The translations under genes were made by a program, and so were the position numbers. Shown one piece after another: positions 60,085 to 64,000 of a stretch of 64,000 nt of DNA (its first letter is position 1; each line of letters begins with the position of its first letter). This stretch comes from Dimorphilus gyrociliatus (taxonomy: Eukaryota > Annelida > Polychaeta > Dinophilidae). The stretch lies in NCBI GenBank assembly GCA_904063045.1, contig CAJFCJ010000008.1, positions 682,001-746,000 of the forward strand. Direction: 5' to 3'. The notes beneath the pieces are model-generated. The model had not been told where the DNA came from, searched no databases, and worked only from the letters and a program-made list of their open reading frames with translations.

Positions 60085-61546
60085 CTAAAAATATTTCAAA
60101 AAGTAATGTGTACGAACAGTACTGTAGTCTATATGAATAAGATCATATTTTCCTTTTACGCTTTCAAATGATTTTCGATCTGACCAATGATTCTTTGTTT
60201 TGTCATAAAACCTAAAGAAAACTGTAATATAGACAAGAATATTCAAATATATTAGATAGTTACTTTTTTTCAAAAGCTTTCTTTGCTTCGTCAGTGCTTT
60301 GATATGAAATCAAACTGCTCTGTCCTTTGACTCCAACTCTTCCCCATCGTGTCCAAAGGCAATATGAGGCGGCACTTTTTTGTATTAATAGTTGTATAAC
60401 GTAAAACTTGTTGTTGTTTTTACCAATATTGGTCTGACATAAGAAAGAAAGAATTATATTCACTTTATTACATTCGATTTATGGTTAGTTGTGAATTATC
60501 AATTTGAATACCTGGTTGAGCATTGCATCATAAATATCATCACCTTCAACATATACCTTGTATAATTCAGGACATGTAATATGTGAGTCTACCGGTATCT
60601 TGTCAGACTGATTGGGTACAGCTTTACCTTTAAAGATATTTTACGGGTAAACTTTGTGTGAATTAGGGTAAAACTCTATTTTTACTTGGTTTTGTTTTTA
60701 CAGTGTCTGCTTTGTCATTAAAATTTTTTGTTCTTGTCGAATCTGTGCTGAATATAATTTATTTCATTGAAAATTGGTCAGCGTATTATTAAATGACTAC
60801 CGGACTCGATTCTTTTAATATCATTGTCAATAATTCCGCCCATCGCATACATATCATCAAACGTTATCTCAACAAGGTCATCATCTTCGTCATTTTCAAC
60901 GTAGACACCTGTGAGTTGAATTGATGGTTGCTTGGCCTTGAACGCTGCTTCAATCAGTTCAACATTTTCTGCGTTCATTGGATGATGATTTTCAACTTTC
61001 CACGTTACATTGTCTAAGACCCGCAAGTTAAATTGAATTAAAAATTCTATGAAACTGATCAATTAAAATGAATTCCTTTTGAAAAAGTTGGAAAGAAAAA
61101 GCTTTTTCTTATAATTTCTTAGAAAATATATTAATATATATTCCATTTAAGATATATTTGCTTACTTAGAAAATACCGCAAATAATATTGTCTTTCTTCT
61201 TTTCTTGCAATCATATCTCTGAAGGTTATTATATATTCTTGTACAGTTGCCTGCAAAATGATAACGTCCTTATGCTCACAGAGAAAAAGAAATATTATGC
61301 AATATCTTACAGATGGACTACCAGCTCTAAAGGATTGATTTAATTGTTGATTAATATGGTCGGTAAATTTATACCAATTACCATCTTCATCTAACCACTC
61401 CCATGATGCATTGACCTTTTCTTTTTTAGCTGGTGTGCTTTTCCTTGAAGCTGTTATGTAATAAACGTGAAAGTACAATAAATTGAAAAAGTTGTTAAGT
61501 GCATAAGGAATTTACTGTTAGCTGCTCTTTTCCTTCCACCCGGCAT
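60085..61546 (-). CDS. PARP2-derived WWE-WWE-WGR protein lacking catalytic domain (copy B)
   Basis: Exons 61546-61516, 61450-61311, 61250-61166, 61046-60801, 60742-60686, 60627-60512, 60433-60264 and 60211-60085 give 323 aa, all in frame. The exon-by-exon structure equals exons 1-7 of copy A: MPGGRKRAAN basic start, WWE (ASWEWLDEDGNWYKFTDHIN, ITFRDMIARKEE), degenerate second WWE (VTWKVENHHPMNAENVELIE, VEITFDDMYAMG), WGR ([41 protein letters not shown]). The last exon reads through what was the exon-7 donor (now GTTCGT) into ten extra residues and a TAG. No stop or frameshift interrupts the eight exons, although the two copies differ at very many positions, which suggests the protein is under selection. 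It could bind DNA ends or ADP-ribose without catalysis (inference). Confidence 0.82.
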
Positions 61547-61809
61547 ACTTTCACTGATTTGACAGAAATGTAACAAGAAAGCAAATTGCTGTGTAAGAGA
61601 AAAAAATGCCGAGATCAGCCGACTTCTGAAACGTTAAACAGGCGCCATTCTTGTAGACTAGTTACGGGGTATTTCTATTATATGAACGGCGCGTGTACAT
61701 AAACAGACTACGATCACATCTTGATTTACTATATAGATTGGAATTTTTTTTACACAATTGTATTTTTTACATTGGACTTAAATACATTTATAAAACTTTA
61801 TAACAAAAA

Positions 61810-63277
61810 TTAGCTTAGAATCTCTTGAGCTTTATTGTGTACCAAACCCTCCATTGATGAGACTTGATCACACCATGAGTTTAATCGGTCAGCCATCGTT
61901 CTTATCTGATCTTTATCCAATACTCTAGGTTGAACCCAGCTCATATGAACTGTTTGATCGACTTGATCGATTGAGCCCTTGACAAGTTTCAATGATAAAG
62001 CCCTCATAACTAGGTGTTCTACTTCGCCTTTGTTAAGATCTGTTTCTTTGGCGATATCAGAAAAATTTAAAACTCTTTCTGTAGCTGGCCTTTTAAAAGT
62101 CATTTCCATCAGACAAAGCAAAGAGATTTTCTGTCTCATATATTTTTCATTTACGTTTAAGTCAGGCTGCTTACTCCAATGAACTTTTAGATCCTGATAT
62201 TGGCTTATATTGCCGCTATTAAAAGCAAACAGAAGTTGTACGAGCCAGGATTTATCAGATTTTCTTAAAGCTTCTAAGATGTCGTGTTGTAAAAGTTCAC
62301 CAAAATTATAAATGCCACTTCCCAAAATAGCTGCTAGTCCAATATTGAAAGCCCTTTCGATTTGATCTTGGTCTGTAATAATTTATACAAATAAATAAAT
62401 AAAGAGTAAATTGTGTGTAACAAAAAGCCTCACTGGATAAAGTTTTCACATCTATGCAACCGAGATATCTCAAAGCATCTCGATAGTAGTCAGCATGATT
62501 AGCTTGTCGTTTATGAAAATTACTACATAGCTCGTAGTAAGGTGCATGGACTGAGGTTACACCATCTAGCTCTTCAAGTAAGTTTCCAGCCTCGTCAATA
62601 ACATGCTAAAAAATAATTTGAAATAAGGTGAAAAAGAATTCAAATTCTCCTTTTATAAATACTTTAACTTTATCCGTATCATTCAATAAAATATAATAAT
62701 TTCCTTCAGTTATAAGACATAAAACAACTGCCTCGTTATCATTTTTTACTTTTTCCTTTCGAATCTTTTCAATAAATGCAAGAGCTTGTGTATTATCTGC
62801 AATTGATCAATTTATAATATAGACTATTAAATGTAAAAAAAAAACGTACCTTTCATTTGCCTTGCCACAGGGATGAGAATCTCTACCAAAGCAAGAGGAT
62901 TCATTCGGTGTTCAAAGTCTGATATGAAGTTTTGGTACAGCTAATGTTGATCAACAGGGTTATTAGAAAGAGTAATCAAAAATTTTCAAAGCGTAATACC
63001 TGCATTATTGCATCACCCTGCTGCAGTTGGGCGTTTTTAACAAATTTTTGTAGTCTTATTGTTAATTGATGCCATAATCTAAAGAGTGATAAAAGGAATG
63101 AAAAGCTGAGTCACAGCCGGCAAAACAATTTAGCCTAAAAATCTGCAATTATATTAAGTTATACTTAAAAACTTACTTCCTATTGTACAAATCCTCAAGG
63201 GCTGCCCATTCCTGGGATACTTCGCTAGAAGATTTCCTCTGTTGTTCGAAAAGATAAGCTGAAACGTCTCTCACCAT
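61810..63277 (-). CDS. PSMD13: 26S proteasome lid subunit Rpn9 (PSMD13)
   Basis: Exons 63277-63177, 63078-63000, 62940-62850, 62796-62663, 62605-62434 and 62372-61810 give 379 aa (human 376). Rpn9 is a PCI-domain scaffold subunit of the 19S lid. Visible conserved blocks: [95 protein letters not shown], and the PCI winged helix [34 protein letters not shown], ending [14 protein letters not shown]. It lies head-to-tail with PARP copy B, whose start is about 260 bases beyond its stop. Confidence 0.97.
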
Positions 63278-64000
63278 TTTTATTTAACGGAAGTGAATAT
63301 TTGGTAAAATATAAATTTTCTGTTAAAACAAACTGGTACTAATCCAGAGCCCTCTAGAGGTTCAATTAATATTTGAAGAAACTTTGTTGTAAATCCTTAA
63401 ATTTAATATAATTTTATTATTAATTAGAAAAGGTTAAAAGAAATAACCTTTTTCGGATTTAATGAGCGGAAAAATAATCCATATTCGACAGCTTCAACTG
63501 AATAAAAGAATAAAGTCTGACGAAATTGATATATATCAATATTTGCAAATTGGAATTAATAAAAGATTAGAAATGTAAAATAAGTTTTGATTAGTATTCT
63601 TGATAAACGAATTCTTGAATGTCAATTTAAGCAGAGGTTTCAATTAATTAAATCTTTGCTATTTCCCTTAGAAAATTGACGGTAGTTGAAAGGAAGTGGA
63701 ATATATTGAAACTTAAATATAGGAAATAAGCGAAAGAGTATGGATAACGAAACCGCAATAATACTGGATGAATAGATCTTGGTTTAAGAGCATACAATGT
63801 CTTTGTTCTTAATACCATACTTATCAGAGATTCTCTTTTTTCGCTGTTTCTTAGCGAACTTTACGACCTTGAAAAACAGTCTGTTTATTACACTGATAGA
63901 GGATAAAATCCGTAATAGAGCAAAATCGGATATTAGTAAATCGCCTGAAATACTTATGTCTTATATTTATAATAAATAAAATACTTATACTATATATGTG
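63278..64000. other. Terminal intergenic sequence
   Basis: PSMD13 5' flank and AT-rich sequence to the window end. No coding exon recognised; the open frame at 63797-63979 on + shows no family features. Confidence 0.55.

Noticed and set aside
60085-61546. Calling PARP copy B a plain pseudogene
   Set aside because: All eight exons are open, with consensus splice sites and an in-frame stop shortly after the WGR domain, so a coding call is better supported; only the 59805-60000 remnants are called pseudogenic.

Overview
The window is animal nuclear DNA from a compact, AT-rich genome. Genes carry several short GT-AG introns, often only 50 to 100 bases long, on both strands. There are long AT, CT/GA and A/T homopolymer tracts, no operons, and no recognisable transposon, tRNA or rRNA. 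Family content (PP2A B55, importin-5, RPB10, Rpn9, NCK, LST2, P5CS, PEDS1, SLC35E3) is bilaterian housekeeping. A class II CPD photolyase, an animal GH3 glycosidase, a GT11 fucosyltransferase and a short cysteine-loop neuropeptide precursor fit a small-genome lophotrochozoan, for example a compact annelid. The species assignment is inference.

Layout: 1-220 is the 5' end of an unknown minus-strand gene. 1026-6262 is an NDRG gene with two paralogous alternative last exons. 6892-9989 is an atypical G-protein alpha subunit. 10010-15369 is repeat-rich and gene-poor, holding a possible 56-aa gene and a secreted peptide precursor. 15370-18064 is an unrecognised single-pass membrane protein. 18961-25210 holds LST2/ZFYVE28, the adaptor NCK and RPB10. 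25211-31631 holds PP2A-B55 and importin-5. 31977-37764 holds an alpha-1,2-fucosyltransferase-like gene, a class II photolyase and a GH3 glycosidase, all on +. 38327-43576 holds P5CS and SLC35E3, which are divergent, and 43442-44096 a small coiled-coil gene. 44097-47182 is a 3 kb gene desert. 47183-55190 holds a J-domain/zinc-finger fusion, a BTB-Kelch gene, a TMEM26-like gene and PEDS1. 55735-61546 is a tandem pair of PARP2-type genes, and 61810-63277 is PSMD13.

Most genes act independently. The strongest unusual systems are three. First, the PARP2 tandem pair: the downstream copy is a full enzyme preceded by WWE-type modules, and the upstream copy keeps the WWE and WGR modules but has lost its regulatory and catalytic domains, leaving decayed scraps of the last exons behind. 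Second, the NDRG gene with duplicated, mutually exclusive C-terminal exons, each carrying two RxRxxS kinase-type motifs. Third, a G-alpha that keeps the GTPase residues but lacks about ten residues of the receptor-contacting C-terminus. All exon models were built by hand from open frames, GT-AG sites, phase matching and family knowledge; no alignment or transcript data were available.
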